From positions 3,505,001-3,569,000 of the forward strand of contig NZ_CP137573.1 in the NCBI RefSeq assembly GCF_033343995.1: a DNA stretch of 64,000 nucleotides, in the 5' to 3' direction. Below are positions 44,068 to 54,011 of the stretch, piece by piece. The first letter of the stretch is position 1, and each line of letters begins with the position of its first letter. A program made the translations under genes and the position numbers. The notes below the pieces were generated by a model. It was given only the letters and a program-made list of their open reading frames with translations, was not told where the DNA came from and did no database searches. This DNA comes from Streptomyces sp. HUAS YS2 (GTDB taxonomy: Bacteria > Actinomycetota > Actinomycetes > Streptomycetales > Streptomycetaceae).

Positions 44068-44829
44068 ATGTCCGCCGGTAACAGGATCGCCGTCGTCACC
44101 GGAGCGAGCAGCGGCATCGGTGCCGCCACCGCCCGCCAACTCGCCGCCGCCGGCTACCGCGTCGTCCTCACCGCCCGCCGCAAGGACCGCATCGAGGCCC
44201 TCGCCGCCGAGATCACCGAGGCCGGCCACCAGGCGACCGCCTACCCCCTCGACGTCACCGACCGCGCCGCCGTCGACGAGTTCGCCACCGCCTTCCGCAC
44301 CATCGCCGTCCTCGTCAACAACGCCGGCGGCGCCCTCGGCGCCGACCCCGTCGCCACCGGCGACCCCGAGGACTGGCGCCGCATGTACGAGACCAACGTC
44401 ATCGGCACCCTCAACGTCACCCAGGCCCTGCTCCCCGCGCTCACCGCCAGCGGCGACGGCACCGTGGTCGTCGTCGGCTCCACCGCCGGCCACGCCACCT
44501 ACGAGGGCGGCGCAGGCTACGTCGCCGCCAAGAACGGCACCCGCGTCCTCGCCGAGACCCTCCGCCTGGAGATCGTCGGCACCCCGGTCCGCGTCATCGA
44601 GATCGCCCCCGGCATGGTCAAGACCGACGAGTTCGCCACCACCCGCTTCCGCGGCGACACCGACAAGGCCGCCAAGGTCTACGCCGGCGTGGCCGAACCC
44701 CTCACCGCCGAGGACGTCGCCGACACCATCACCTGGTCCGTCACCCGCCCGCCCCACGTCAACATCGACCTCCTGGTCGTCCGCCCCCGCGCGCAGGCCT
44801 CGAACACCAAGGTCCACCGCGAGCTCTGA
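44068..44829 (+). CDS. Classical SDR family oxidoreductase
   Basis: 253 aa. Cofactor loop TGASSGIG (11-18), NNAGG, the catalytic Ser in VVGSTAGHATYEG, and YVAAK. RRKDR after the second strand favours NADP. It resembles 3-hydroxy acid dehydrogenase (YdfG-like) enzymes. It is divergent from the small secreted-protein gene. Confidence 0.92.
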   Translation: MSAGNRIAVVTGASSGIGAATARQLAAAGYRVVLTARRKDRIEALAAEITEAGHQATAYPLDVTDRAAVDEFATAFRTIAVLVNNAGGALGADPVATGDPEDWRRMYETNVIGTLNVTQALLPALTASGDGTVVVVGSTAGHATYEGGAGYVAAKNGTRVLAETLRLEIVGTPVRVIEIAPGMVKTDEFATTRFRGDTDKAAKVYAGVAEPLTAEDVADTITWSVTRPPHVNIDLLVVRPRAQASNTKVHREL

Positions 44830-44848
44830 CCGCCCGGGGAACGGCGAA

Positions 44849-44871
44849 GGGCCGCCCCGTCGGGGCGGCCC
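44849..44871. terminator. Bidirectional terminator
   Basis: GGGCCGCCCCG and complement with a very short loop, between the convergent SDR gene and rtcB. Confidence 0.75.
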
Positions 44872-44907
44872 GGAACTCCGGCGGTCCGGGCCCCGGCCCG
44901 TCCCGCG

Positions 44908-46101
44908 TCAGCCCTTCACGCAGATGACCTGCTTCAGCTTGGCGACGACCTCGACCAGGTCGCGCTGCTGGTCGATGACCTTCTCGATCGGCTTGTAGGC
45001 GCCCGGGATCTCGTCCACGACGCCGGCGTCCTTGCGGCACTCGACGCCCTGCGTCTGCTGCTCCAGGTCCTTCGTCGAGAACCGGCGCTTCGCCGCGCTC
45101 CGGCTCATCCGCCGGCCGGCTCCGTGCGAGGCCGAGTTGAACGCCGCCTCGTTGCCGAGCCCCTTCACGATGTACGAGCCGGTTCCCATGGAACCCGGGA
45201 TGATCCCGTACTCACCGGCGCCCGCGCGGATCGCGCCCTTGCGGGTGACCAGCAGGTCCATGCCCTCGTACCGCTCCTCCGCCACATAGTTGTGGTGGCA
45301 GGAGATCACCGGGTCGAAGGTCGGCTTCGCCTTCTTGAACTCCCGGCGGATCACGTCCTGGAACAGCGCCATCATGATCGCGCGGTTGTACTTCGCGTAC
45401 TCCTGCGCCCAGAAGAGATCGTGCCGGTACGCCGCCATCTGCGGGGTGTCCGAGACGAACACCGCCAGGTCGCGGTCGATCAGGCCCTGGTTGTGGGGCA
45501 GCTTCTGCGCCTGGCCGATGTGGTACTCGGCGAGCTCCTTGCCGATGTTCCGGGAGCCCGAGTGCAGCATGAGCCAGACGGCACCGGTCTCGTCGAGACA
45601 GAACTCGACGAAGTGGTTTCCGGATCCGAGCGTTCCCATCTGCTTCTCGGCCCGGTCATGACGGAACCTGACCGACTCCGCGACCCCGTCGAACCGCTGC
45701 CAGAAGTCGTCCCAGCCCGCCGTCGGGAACCCGTGCAGCCGCCCCGGGTCCACCATGTCCCGGTGCATCCCCCGGCCCACCGGGATCGCCTGCTCGATCT
45801 TGGAGCGGAGGCGGGCGAGGTCACCGGGGAGGTCGTTCGCCGTGAGCGACGTCTTCACCGCCGACATGCCGCAGCCGATGTCCACGCCGACCGCCGCCGG
45901 GCAGACCGCCCCGTGCATCGCGATCACCGAGCCGACCGTCGCGCCCTTGCCGTAATGCACGTCAGGCATCACGGCCAGGCCCTTGATCCAAGGCAGCGTC
46001 GCCACGTTCTGGAGCTGCCGCATGGCCCCGTCCTCGACCGACGAGGGGTCCGTCCACAAGCGGATGGGCACCTTCGCGCCCGGCACCTCTACGTACGACA
46101 T
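44908..46101 (-). CDS. rtcB: RNA-splicing ligase RtcB
   Basis: 397 aa. Metal and GMP-site motifs: GVDIGCGMSAVKTSL, GSGNHFVEFCLDETG, LHSGSRNIGKELAEYH, ISCHHNYVAEE, and the guanylated-histidine region near SASHGAGRRMSRSAAK. It joins 2',3'-cyclic phosphate or 3'-phosphate RNA ends to 5'-OH ends, using GTP and Mn. GAGGAA precedes the ATG. No archease gene is adjacent. Confidence 0.95.
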   Translation of the reverse strand: MSYVEVPGAKVPIRLWTDPSSVEDGAMRQLQNVATLPWIKGLAVMPDVHYGKGATVGSVIAMHGAVCPAAVGVDIGCGMSAVKTSLTANDLPGDLARLRSKIEQAIPVGRGMHRDMVDPGRLHGFPTAGWDDFWQRFDGVAESVRFRHDRAEKQMGTLGSGNHFVEFCLDETGAVWLMLHSGSRNIGKELAEYHIGQAQKLPHNQGLIDRDLAVFVSDTPQMAAYRHDLFWAQEYAKYNRAIMMALFQDVIRREFKKAKPTFDPVISCHHNYVAEERYEGMDLLVTRKGAIRAGAGEYGIIPGSMGTGSYIVKGLGNEAAFNSASHGAGRRMSRSAAKRRFSTKDLEQQTQGVECRKDAGVVDEIPGAYKPIEKVIDQQRDLVEVVAKLKQVICVKG

Positions 46102-46272
46102 ACTTCCTCGATTCCCCCAAAAAGACAGAAAACGCAAAAACCGGCATCAAGGCCCGTACAGGTGACGACGGACCGGCATCAACGGCAGTGCGTGCGATAC
46201 ACATTGTGTCCACCGGCCCGGTCCGGGCGGCAAACAGTTTTCGGGAGTCACGGGAGAAGGGAGCCTGCGCTC

Positions 46273-47205
46273 GTGCAGCGAAAGGCGTACGACCCCGGCC
46301 ACGCGGCGCGCCCCGCGCGCCACCGCGCGGCGCTCACCACGGCCGCCCTCGCCGCCGCCGTCGTCGCGCTCGGCGCCGGCCTCACCGGCTGCTCGGCCGG
46401 CACCTCCGCCGACGGTCTGGCGGCCGACGCCAAGGCCGGCACCGCCGGGCCGCGCACGGTGCCGCCCGGCCGGTACAGCACGCTCTTCGAGCCGTGCGGC
46501 TCCGTCGAGCAGGCCACCCTCAAGGACCTGCTCCCCGGCGCCGCCGAGCTGCCCGACGAGCAGCGCGAGAAGGTCTACGCGGGCGCCCCGGCCGTCACGT
46601 ACGACAACGGCCGGCGGGTCGGCTGCACCTGGAACGCCGACGGCCCCGACACCTCGCACGAGCTGACCCTCGACCTCGAGCGCGTCGTCTCCTACGACCC
46701 CGCCGTGAGCGACGACGACCGCGCGCAGCAGGTCTACTCAGGCAAGCAGATCGCCGCGCATCTGCCCTCGCCCCCGGTGTCCCCGCCCCCGGCGACGGGC
46801 ACCACCGGCACGGGCACCGCGAGCAAGGCTCCCGGCTCCACCCCGGCGACGCCCCCCGCGTCCCCCACCGCTCCGGCCTCCCCGCCGGTCTCCCCTTCCG
46901 CGCCCGGCGGCTCCGCCCCCGCCGGCTCCGTAGCCCCGCCGGGTGCGACGGCCGGCGCCACGGGTCTGGAGCCCCGTGTCCTGGAGGGGCTCGGTCACGC
47001 CGCGTTCCTCAACGATGTACTGACCGAAGCCGGCTCGGCGTCCCGTCAGCGGACCGTGAGCGTGGTCTTCCGCACATCGAACGTGATCGTGACCGTCGAG
47101 TACACCGAGCAGGTCACCGCCACCGCCGAGCTGCCCGACAGCAAGGAACTGCAGGAAAAGGCGCAGAGTCTGGCCCGTCAGCTGGCGGACCGGCTGGAGG
47201 ACTAG
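46273..47205 (+). CDS. DUF3558-type lipoprotein (first)
   Basis: 310 aa. Lipobox GAGLTGCSAG. The DUF3558 core has paired cysteines (LFEPCGSVEQATLKDLLPG, GRRVGCTWNADG) and the late VVFRTSNVIVTVEYTEQV. A long Pro/Ser/Thr/Ala linker splits the domain. GTG start behind GGGAG. The family is actinobacterial and cell-surface; role unknown. The next gene is a related lipoprotein. Confidence 0.85.
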   Translation: MQRKAYDPGHAARPARHRAALTTAALAAAVVALGAGLTGCSAGTSADGLAADAKAGTAGPRTVPPGRYSTLFEPCGSVEQATLKDLLPGAAELPDEQREKVYAGAPAVTYDNGRRVGCTWNADGPDTSHELTLDLERVVSYDPAVSDDDRAQQVYSGKQIAAHLPSPPVSPPPATGTTGTGTASKAPGSTPATPPASPTAPASPPVSPSAPGGSAPAGSVAPPGATAGATGLEPRVLEGLGHAAFLNDVLTEAGSASRQRTVSVVFRTSNVIVTVEYTEQVTATAELPDSKELQEKAQSLARQLADRLED

Positions 47206-47322
47206 TGTCCCCGCCGGTCCGGCCCCGAACCGGCTCCGGGCCCGTCCGCACGCCCTCCGCCCACCGCCCGCCGCGTAACGTGTCGGCAGACCCGCGTACG
47301 TCAGCGACCGACTGAAGGAACC

Positions 47323-48048
47323 ATGCACCGATCAGCCCCGCGACTCACCCGCATACTCGCCTGCGCCGCCGTCCCGGTGATGCTCGTCGTCGCCGGTTGT
47401 TCCTCGGACTCCGACGGCGAGACGCCGGGCAAGGGCGCCGCAGAGTCCTCCGCCGGCTCGTCCAAGACGCCCAAGGACGCGACCCCGACCGTCGCCCCGG
47501 CGAAGTTCGCCAAGCTCCCGGAGGCCTGCAAGGCGATCACGGCCAAGACGGTCGACGCCCTGGTGCCGAAGGCCAAGACGAAGACCGGCACGGCGGGCAA
47601 GTCGACGGACCTGTCCAGCCGGAGCAGCTGCTCGTGGAACGGTCTGGTCGACAAGGGCCTGAAGGGCTCCGAGTACCGCTGGCTGGACGTCTCGTTCCTG
47701 CGGTACGAGTCGAACCCGACGCTCGGCAGCGGCGAGGAGCGCGCAACGGAGAACATGGCGAAGGAGGTCGCGAAGCTGAAGGCGACCGAGGGCGCCAAGG
47801 GCGTGCGCGAGTCGCCGGCCAACGGTGTGGGCGACGCGACGACGGCCGTGTCGTACCAGCTGCGCAAGACGAGCACGGACTTCGTGTACGCGACGACGGT
47901 CGCCCGCACGGGCAACGTCATGATCGTCATCAACTACAACGGCGCGGGCTACGCGGGTGCGGAGAAGCCCGTCGCGCAGAAGCTGATGGACAGCGCGGTG
48001 CTGGCGACGAAGGACGCGGTGGCGGCGGTGGCCGCGGCGAACAAGTAG
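47323..48048 (+). CDS. DUF3558-type lipoprotein (second)
   Basis: 241 aa. Lipobox VVAGCSSDSD (Cys26). A single DUF3558 domain with LPEACKAITAKTVDALVPKA, RSSCSWNG and ATTVARTGNVMIVINYNGAG. A Lys-rich linker follows the lipobox. It is a likely paralogue of the upstream lipoprotein, 117 bp away. Confidence 0.87.
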   Translation: MHRSAPRLTRILACAAVPVMLVVAGCSSDSDGETPGKGAAESSAGSSKTPKDATPTVAPAKFAKLPEACKAITAKTVDALVPKAKTKTGTAGKSTDLSSRSSCSWNGLVDKGLKGSEYRWLDVSFLRYESNPTLGSGEERATENMAKEVAKLKATEGAKGVRESPANGVGDATTAVSYQLRKTSTDFVYATTVARTGNVMIVINYNGAGYAGAEKPVAQKLMDSAVLATKDAVAAVAAANK

Positions 48049-48179
48049 GACGAGTGGTGGGCAAGTAACCCGCGTCGCACCTGCTTTGGCGGAGTCCGGC
48101 CCTCCCCAGGAGACCGGGCTCCGTCGGCGTGTGCCAGGCTGTGCCGCGCGAGTAGTCGTACGACGGGAGGGGTCGCGGG

Positions 48180-49529
48180 ATGGCCGCGATGCAGCTGACA
48201 CGGACACACCGGATATTGATCGGTGTCGTGGTCGCCGGTGCGGTGGTCATCGCCGGGATCGGTTTCGCGGGTTCGTACGCCGCTGTGCGCGAGCTCGCCG
48301 TGCAGAAGGGCTTCGGCACCTTCTCCTACTTCTTCCCGATCGGCATCGACGCAGGCATCTGTGTGCTGCTGGCACTGGATCTGCTGCTGACCTGGATCCG
48401 GATACCGTTCCCGCTGCTGCGGCAGACGGCGTGGCTGCTGACGGCGGCGACGATCGCGTTCAACGGCGCGGCGGCGTGGCCGGACCCGCTGGGTGTGGGC
48501 ATGCACGCCGTGATTCCGGTGCTGTTCGTGGTGGCGGTGGAGGCCGCGCGGCACGCGGTGGGCCGGATCGCGGACATCACGGCGGACAAGCACATGGAGG
48601 GCGTGCGGCTGACGCGGTGGCTGCTGTCCCCGGTGCCGACGTTCCGGCTGTGGCGGCGGATGAAGCTGTGGGAGCTGCGGTCGTACGAGCAAGTGATCAA
48701 GCTGGAGCAGGACCGGCTGATCTACCAGGCACGGCTGCAGGCCCGTTACGGCCGGGCGTGGCGGCGCAAGGCGCCGGTGGAGGCGCTGATGCCGCTGCGG
48801 CTCGCGCATCTCGGTGTGCCGCTGTCGCAGACGGCGGCGTCGGGGCTGGCGGCGGCCGGGATCGAGCCGGTGCTGCTGCCTCCACAGCCGGCACCGCAGG
48901 AGCAGGCCACGGCCGCGCAGCCGGTGGCGGCGATCCCGGCGGCGGCCGCGCCGGCGGTGGCGCAGACGCCGGAGCTGGAGCAGGGCCACGCGGCCCAGCA
49001 GGAGCAGGCGCAGGCGGAGGTCCAGGCGGAGGCGCAGGGGCAGCCGCAGCCAAACGAGCAGCAGGTCGCGGCCCCGGCGCAGGACGCCGTCCCGCAGGAG
49101 GCCGTCGCGCAGGGCCCCGCCCCCGAGGCCGCTTCCGAGGCCGCGAACCACTGGTTCTACAACCAGCAGCAGCTCCCGCCCGAGGCGTACCAGGGCGGCT
49201 ACGACCCCACGTACGTCGACGGCCTGGAGCCGACCGCGGTGGCGGTGCCGCAGGGCCCTGAGGAGGCGGCCGTGATCCCCGCTCCGCGCGAGGAGGCCGT
49301 TCCGGCCTACGTGGAGCCGGGCATGGAGGAGTTCGCGGAGGCCGCGTACAAGGCGATGTGGGACTTCGTCGACGAGCAGCAGCAGTTCCCGACGGTGGAG
49401 CAGCTCGACATAAGGCTCAGCGACATGTACAGCGTCCAGCACCCGCGCAGCGCGTCGATACTGCGCGAGCTGCACCCGCGGATCCGGCAGCGGATCGAGC
49501 AGGAGATGGCGGAGAACTACATCCCCTGA
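48180..49529 (+). CDS. DUF2637 (SpdB-like) membrane protein
   Basis: 449 aa. Four membrane helices in the first ~130 residues (RILIGVVVAGAVVIAGIGFA, YFFPIGIDAGICVLLALDLL, TAWLLTAATIAFNGAAAWPD, AVIPVLFVVAVEAARHAVG). A basic helical region and a Gln/Ala/Pro/Glu-rich linker (about 240-330) follow, then a C-terminal conserved region (FVDEQQQFPTVEQLDIRLSD). DUF2637 proteins are known from Streptomyces plasmid spreading (Spd) genes and also as chromosomal genes of unknown role. Confidence 0.87.
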   Translation: MAAMQLTRTHRILIGVVVAGAVVIAGIGFAGSYAAVRELAVQKGFGTFSYFFPIGIDAGICVLLALDLLLTWIRIPFPLLRQTAWLLTAATIAFNGAAAWPDPLGVGMHAVIPVLFVVAVEAARHAVGRIADITADKHMEGVRLTRWLLSPVPTFRLWRRMKLWELRSYEQVIKLEQDRLIYQARLQARYGRAWRRKAPVEALMPLRLAHLGVPLSQTAASGLAAAGIEPVLLPPQPAPQEQATAAQPVAAIPAAAAPAVAQTPELEQGHAAQQEQAQAEVQAEAQGQPQPNEQQVAAPAQDAVPQEAVAQGPAPEAASEAANHWFYNQQQLPPEAYQGGYDPTYVDGLEPTAVAVPQGPEEAAVIPAPREEAVPAYVEPGMEEFAEAAYKAMWDFVDEQQQFPTVEQLDIRLSDMYSVQHPRSASILRELHPRIRQRIEQEMAENYIP

Positions 49530-49543
49530 TCCTCACGCTCACA

Positions 49544-49591
49544 ACGGCGAAGGGCCGCCACCCGGTCTCCCGGTTGGCGGCCCTTCGCCGT
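49544..49591. terminator. Strong 17-bp hairpin terminator
   Basis: ACGGCGAAGGGCCGCCA and its exact complement, with an inner CCCGG...CCGGG stem, 14 nt after the DUF2637 stop. Confidence 0.85.
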
Positions 49592-49610
49592 ACGTCGCCG
49601 TACGGCGTGA

Positions 49611-49785
49611 GCGGCTACGCGCCCAGCAGCTTGCGCACGCGGACCCCTCCCTGACGCCGGCCTCGCACCGCTCGGCCCCAGGGGGCCTCTCGGGCTTCGG
49701 CCGGCTGCGCCGGACTCCGTCCGCCGACCAGCCGGCCGCCCGCGTGCCCCCGTGCGGCTACGCGCCCAGCAGCTTGCGCACGCGG
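49611..49785. repeat. 32-bp direct repeat of lysS 3' end
   Basis: The last codons of lysS (49754-49785: the stop triplet and preceding ...RVRKLLGA codons) are repeated exactly at 49611-49642, 143 bp beyond the gene. The DNA between is G/C-rich and codes for nothing I can support. It is probably a small duplication or the scar of an inserted and lost element at the lysS 3' end. Confidence 0.8.
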
Positions 49786-51479
49786 TCGGCGCCGACCGCG
49801 AGGAGCAGGGTGGGCAGGCGCGGGCCCGTCTCCCGGCTCACCAGGAGCTTGTAGAGCAGGGCGAAGAACGCGCGCTGGGCGAGCTTCAGCTCGGGCGTGG
49901 GCTTGGCCTCGGGGTCGAGACCGGCCATGACCTTCGGGACGCCGTAGACGAGCGTGGTGAGCCCGTCGAGCGACCAGTGGGTGTCGAGGCCCTCCAGGAG
50001 CAGGCGGAGCGATTCGCGGCCCTCGTCGTCGAGCGAGCCGAGGAGTTCGGCGTCGGGCTCGTCGCGGACGACGGTGCGCTGGTCGGCCGGGACCTGGGTG
50101 GTGATCCAGTTCTCCGCGCGGTCGAGCCGCGGGCGGACCTCGTCGAGCGCGGTGACCGGGTTCTCCGGGTCGAGCTCGGTGAGGATGCGCAGGGTCTGCT
50201 CGTCGTGGCCGGCCGTGATGTCCATGACCGAGGCCAGCGTGCGGTACGGCAGCGGCCGCGGCGTGCGCGGCAGCTCACCGGCGGCGGTGCGGGCGGCGCG
50301 GGCGTAGGCGGCGGCGTCGGCGGGCAGCACGCTGCCGTCCTCGACCTTGGCCTCCAGCTTGTCCCACTCGTCGTAGAGCCGCTGGATCTCCTGGTCGAAG
50401 GCGATCTTGAAGGACTGGTTGGGCCGGCGGCGGGCGTAGAGCCAGCGCAGGATCTGCGGCTCCATGATCTTCAGCGCGTCGGCCGCGGTCGGCACGCCGC
50501 CGCGCGACGAGGACATCTTGGCCATGCCGCTGATGCCGACGAAGGCGTACATGGGCCCGATCGGCTGCACGCCGTCGAAGATCCGCACGATCTGGCCGCC
50601 GACCTGGAACGACGAGCCGGGCGAGGAGTGGTCGACGCCGGAGGGCTCGAAGATGACGCCCTCAAAGGCCCAGCGCATGGGCCAGTCGACCTTCCAGACC
50701 AGCTTGCCGCGGTTGAACTCGCTGAGCGCGACCGTCTCGGCGAAGCCGCAGGAGGTGCAGGTGTAGGCCAGCTCGGTGGTCTCGTCGTCGTACGAGGTGA
50801 CGGTGGTCAGGTCCTTCTCGCACCGGCCGCAGAACGGCTTGTACGGGAAGTAGCCGGCGCTGCCGCCGGAGCCGTCGTCCTCGGCGGCCGCGCCGGAGCC
50901 CTCGGCGGCCTCCAGCTCGGCCTCGTCGACCGGCTTCTGCGACTGCTTCTTCGGCGCCTTCTTCGTCCGGTACTGGTCGAGGATGGCGTCGATGTCGGCG
51001 CGGTGCTTCATGGCGTGCAGGATCTGCTCGCGGTAGACGCCGGAGGTGTACTGCTCGGTCTGGCTGATCGGGTCGTACTCGACGCCCAGCTCCGCGAGCG
51101 ACTCGACCATGGCGGCCTTGAAGTGCTCGGCCCAGTTGGCGTGCGGCGAGCCGGCCGGGGCCGGGACGGACGTGAGCGGCTTGCCGATGTGCTCGGCCCA
51201 GGACTCGTCGATGCCGGCGATGCCGCCCGGGACCTTGCGGTAGCGGTCGTAGTCGTCCCAGGAGATGAGGTGCCGGACCTCGTACCCGCGGCGGCGGATC
51301 TCGTCGGCGACCAGGTGCGGGGTCATGACCTCGCGGAGGTTGCCGAGGTGGATCGGGCCGGACGGGGAGAGGCCGGACGCGACGACGACCGGTTTGCCAG
51401 GCGCACGTCGCTCCGACTCGGCGATGACCTCGTCCGCGAAACGGGAGACCCAGTCGGTCTCGGTGCTGCTCTGAGCCAC
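49758..51479 (-). CDS. lysS: Class I lysyl-tRNA synthetase
   Basis: 573 aa. Class I signatures: [16 protein letters not shown] (HIGH-equivalent, ~36-51) and [13 protein letters not shown] (KMSKS-equivalent). A zinc-like CGRCEKDL...CTSCG pair lies in the middle. Class I LysRS is the archaeal type, also normal in streptomycetes. It charges tRNA-Lys. A Glu/Ala/Ser/Gly linker ([17 protein letters not shown]) interrupts the domain. Divergent from argS. Confidence 0.95.
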   Translation of the reverse strand: MAQSSTETDWVSRFADEVIAESERRAPGKPVVVASGLSPSGPIHLGNLREVMTPHLVADEIRRRGYEVRHLISWDDYDRYRKVPGGIAGIDESWAEHIGKPLTSVPAPAGSPHANWAEHFKAAMVESLAELGVEYDPISQTEQYTSGVYREQILHAMKHRADIDAILDQYRTKKAPKKQSQKPVDEAELEAAEGSGAAAEDDGSGGSAGYFPYKPFCGRCEKDLTTVTSYDDETTELAYTCTSCGFAETVALSEFNRGKLVWKVDWPMRWAFEGVIFEPSGVDHSSPGSSFQVGGQIVRIFDGVQPIGPMYAFVGISGMAKMSSSRGGVPTAADALKIMEPQILRWLYARRRPNQSFKIAFDQEIQRLYDEWDKLEAKVEDGSVLPADAAAYARAARTAAGELPRTPRPLPYRTLASVMDITAGHDEQTLRILTELDPENPVTALDEVRPRLDRAENWITTQVPADQRTVVRDEPDAELLGSLDDEGRESLRLLLEGLDTHWSLDGLTTLVYGVPKVMAGLDPEAKPTPELKLAQRAFFALLYKLLVSRETGPRLPTLLLAVGADRVRKLLGA

Positions 51480-51657
51480 GGTCGGTACGTCCTTCTTCCT
51501 TGATTCCCTCGAAAGCCTTGCAGCCTTACGTCAGCCATTCTCCCAGACGGAACGGAGCACTCCGAGGTTGTCCACAGGTGGAGAAAACACGTTGCCCACC
51601 CGTGGGACACTTGACAAGCGATATAGCCCAGAACACCACCGACAGGAACGGAAGCTC

Positions 51658-53436
51658 ATGGCCTCGGTCCCTTCCCTCGCTTCGACCGTGCAGCAGCGCC
51701 TCGCGGAAGGTCTCTCGGCAGCCCTGCCGGAGGCCGGTTCCGCCGACCCGCTGCTGCGACGAAGCGACCGGGCCGACTTCCAGGCCAACGGCATCCTGGC
51801 GCTGGCCAAGCAGCTCAAGGGCAACCCGCGTGAGCTGGCCACGAAGGTCGTCGGGGCGATCCCGGCGAACGACGTGCTGAAGGAGATCGAGGTCTCCGGC
51901 CCCGGCTTCCTGAACATCACGGTGACCGACGCGGCGATCGTGCGGACGCTGGCGGCGCGCGCCGCGGACGACCGGCTCGGCGTGCCGTTCGACGAGGCCG
52001 CCGGCACCACGGTGATCGACTACGCGCAGCCGAACGTGGCGAAGGAGATGCACGTCGGCCACCTGCGGTCGGCGGTCATCGGCGCGGCCATGGTCGAGAT
52101 CCTGGAGTTCACCGGCGAGAAGGTGGTCCGCCGCCACCACATCGGCGACTGGGGCACCCAGTTCGGCATGCTCATCCAGTACCTGATCGAGCACCCGCAC
52201 GAGCTGGACCACAAGGCCGAGGGCGCGGACACGGAGGTCTCCGGCGAGGAGGCCATGTCCAACCTGAACCGGCTGTACAAGGCCTCGCGGGCGCTGTTCG
52301 ACTCGGACGAGGAGTTCAAGACCCGGGCGCGGGCCCGTGTCGTCGACCTCCAGGCCGGTGACGAGCAGACCCTGGCGCTGTGGCAGCGGTTCGTGGACGA
52401 GTCGAAGATCTACTTCTACTCGGTCTTCGAGAAGCTCGACATGGACATCCAGGACCCCGACATCGTCGGTGAGTCGGGCTACAACGACATGCTGGCGGAG
52501 ACCTGCCGGCTGCTCGAGGAGTCGGGCGTCGCGGTCCGCTCCGAGGGTGCGCTCTGCGTGTTCTTCGACGACATCAAGGGCCCGGAGGGCAACCCGGTCC
52601 CGCTGATCGTGCAGAAGTCGGACGGCGGCTTCGGCTACGCGGCCACCGACCTGTCGGCGATCCGGGACCGCGTGCAGAACCTGAAGGCGTCGACGCTGCT
52701 GTACGTGGTGGACGCGCGGCAGTCGCTGCACTTCAAGATGGTCTTCGAGACGGCCCGCCGCGCGGGCTGGCTGAACGACGAGGTGACGGCGTTCCAGCTG
52801 GCGTTCGGCACGGTCCTCGGCAAGGACGGCAAGCCGTTCAAGACCCGTGAGGGCGAGACGGTCCGGCTGGTGGACCTGCTGGACGAGGCGATCGACCGGG
52901 CGACCGAGGTCGTGCGCGAGAAGAACAACGAGAAGATCGCCCTCACCGAGGAGGAGATCGTCGAGAACGGCGCCCAGATCGGCATCGGCGCGGTGAAGTA
53001 CGCCGACCTGTCGACCTCCGCCGTGCGCGACTACAAGTTCGACCTGGACCAGATGGTGTCGCTGAACGGCGACACGTCGGTGTACATCCAGTACGCGTAC
53101 GCCCGTATCCAGTCGATCAAGCGGAACGCCGGCGACGCCGTGCCGACGGCCCACCCGGAGCTGGAGCTGGCCCCGGCCGAGCGCGCGCTCGGTCTGCACC
53201 TGGACCAGTTCGGTGCCGCGATCGCCGAGGTGGCGGAGGAGTACGCGCCGCACAAGCTGGCCGCGTACCTCTACCAGCTGGCCTCGCACCTGACCGCGTT
53301 CTACGACCAGTGTCCGGTCGTGAAGGCGGACACGCAGGAGCAGAAGGAGAACCGGCTGTTCCTGATCGACCTGACGGCGCGGACGCTGCAGCGCGGCCTG
53401 GCGCTGCTCGGCATCCAGGCGCCCGAGCGCCTCTGA
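51658..53436 (+). CDS. argS: Arginyl-tRNA synthetase
   Basis: 592 aa. N-terminal Add-1 domain, HIGH motif [19 protein letters not shown], then [14 protein letters not shown], and the C-terminal anticodon-binding helix bundle ([20 protein letters not shown]). Like most ArgRS enzymes it has no canonical KMSKS. ATG at 51658 with GGAAG 4 nt upstream. The 178-bp gap to lysS carries both promoters. Confidence 0.96.
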   Translation: MASVPSLASTVQQRLAEGLSAALPEAGSADPLLRRSDRADFQANGILALAKQLKGNPRELATKVVGAIPANDVLKEIEVSGPGFLNITVTDAAIVRTLAARAADDRLGVPFDEAAGTTVIDYAQPNVAKEMHVGHLRSAVIGAAMVEILEFTGEKVVRRHHIGDWGTQFGMLIQYLIEHPHELDHKAEGADTEVSGEEAMSNLNRLYKASRALFDSDEEFKTRARARVVDLQAGDEQTLALWQRFVDESKIYFYSVFEKLDMDIQDPDIVGESGYNDMLAETCRLLEESGVAVRSEGALCVFFDDIKGPEGNPVPLIVQKSDGGFGYAATDLSAIRDRVQNLKASTLLYVVDARQSLHFKMVFETARRAGWLNDEVTAFQLAFGTVLGKDGKPFKTREGETVRLVDLLDEAIDRATEVVREKNNEKIALTEEEIVENGAQIGIGAVKYADLSTSAVRDYKFDLDQMVSLNGDTSVYIQYAYARIQSIKRNAGDAVPTAHPELELAPAERALGLHLDQFGAAIAEVAEEYAPHKLAAYLYQLASHLTAFYDQCPVVKADTQEQKENRLFLIDLTARTLQRGLALLGIQAPERL

Positions 53437-53458
53437 CGGCCTGATCCGTACGACGAAG

Positions 53459-53486
53459 GCCCCGGCACGGTTCTCCGTGCCGGGGC
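53459..53486. terminator. argS/DUF1876 bidirectional terminator
   Basis: GCCCCGGCACGG-TTCT-CCGTGCCGGGGC between two convergent stops. Confidence 0.85.
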
Positions 53487-53493
53487 TTCGTCG

Positions 53494-53766
53494 TCAGTGG
53501 ATGGGGCGCGAGGTGCGGCCGGAGACCTCGTCGATCTCCGTGTGGGCCTTCTGCAGGAGCTGGGAGGCGAGGTCCATCAGGGCCCGCGCACCCGCGATCT
53601 CCTCGCCGACCCGCAGCTGATCGGGATCCGACGGGTGCCGATTGGCGGTCCCGTGGGCGCGGAACTCGGTGCCGTCGCCGAGCCGCACCATGGCCGCCGC
53701 CCTCGTACGGTCGCCTTCCTCCTGGAACTCCATCTCGATGTGCCATCCGACGAGCGTCTGCATCAT
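53494..53766 (-). CDS. DUF1876 domain protein
   Basis: 90 aa. MMQTLVGWHIEMEFQEEGDR, RAAAMVRLGDGTEFRAHGTA, NRHPSDPDQLRVGEEIAGAR and LASQLLQKAHTEIDEV: this is the compact DUF1876 fold of actinobacteria (dsRBD-like). GGAGG lies 8 nt before the ATG at 53766. Role unknown; convergent with argS. Confidence 0.88.
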   Translation of the reverse strand: MMQTLVGWHIEMEFQEEGDRTRAAAMVRLGDGTEFRAHGTANRHPSDPDQLRVGEEIAGARALMDLASQLLQKAHTEIDEVSGRTSRPIH

Positions 53767-53836
53767 GAGGACCACCTCCAGCGGTACCCCTCCAGAGTGC
53801 GCCGCCGTGCCGCTCCCCACCAATCAGGCGACGGCC

Positions 53837-53944
53837 CGTACGGTGACGCCGACGTCGCCGCCCCGGGTCGACTACGCGCTGACGCCGGTCGGCGCGACCC
53901 TGTCGACGGAGGTCGCCTCGCTGATCGCCTGGTCCGAGCGGGGA
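53837..53944 (+). pseudogene. Remnant of HxlR-type regulator C-terminus
   Basis: The frame reads RTVTPTSPPRVDYALTPVGA, then TLSTEVASLIAWSERG. It matches the wing and last helix of HxlR regulators (pattern VPPRVEYxLTxxGxxLxxVxxxLxxWGxx). The upstream helix-turn-helix is missing and no start exists, so this is a decayed gene fragment between DUF1876 and hemB. Confidence 0.65.
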
Positions 53945-53952
53945 CGGGAGAC

Positions 53953-53988
53953 GGAAAACCCCCTCCCGCCGAGGCGGAAAGGGGTTCC
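53953..53988 (-). terminator. hemB terminator
   Basis: An imperfect stem GGAAAACCCCCTCCCGCC / GGCGGAAAGGGGTTCC lies just past the hemB stop on the minus strand. Confidence 0.65.
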
Positions 53989-54011
53989 TGAGCTGGGTGG
54001 GGCTGCGGGGC

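Noticed and set aside
51600..51630. TTGACA...TATAGC in front of argS as a sigma-70 promoter
   Set aside because: The two hexamers are only about 5 nt apart, too close to act as a -35/-10 pair.
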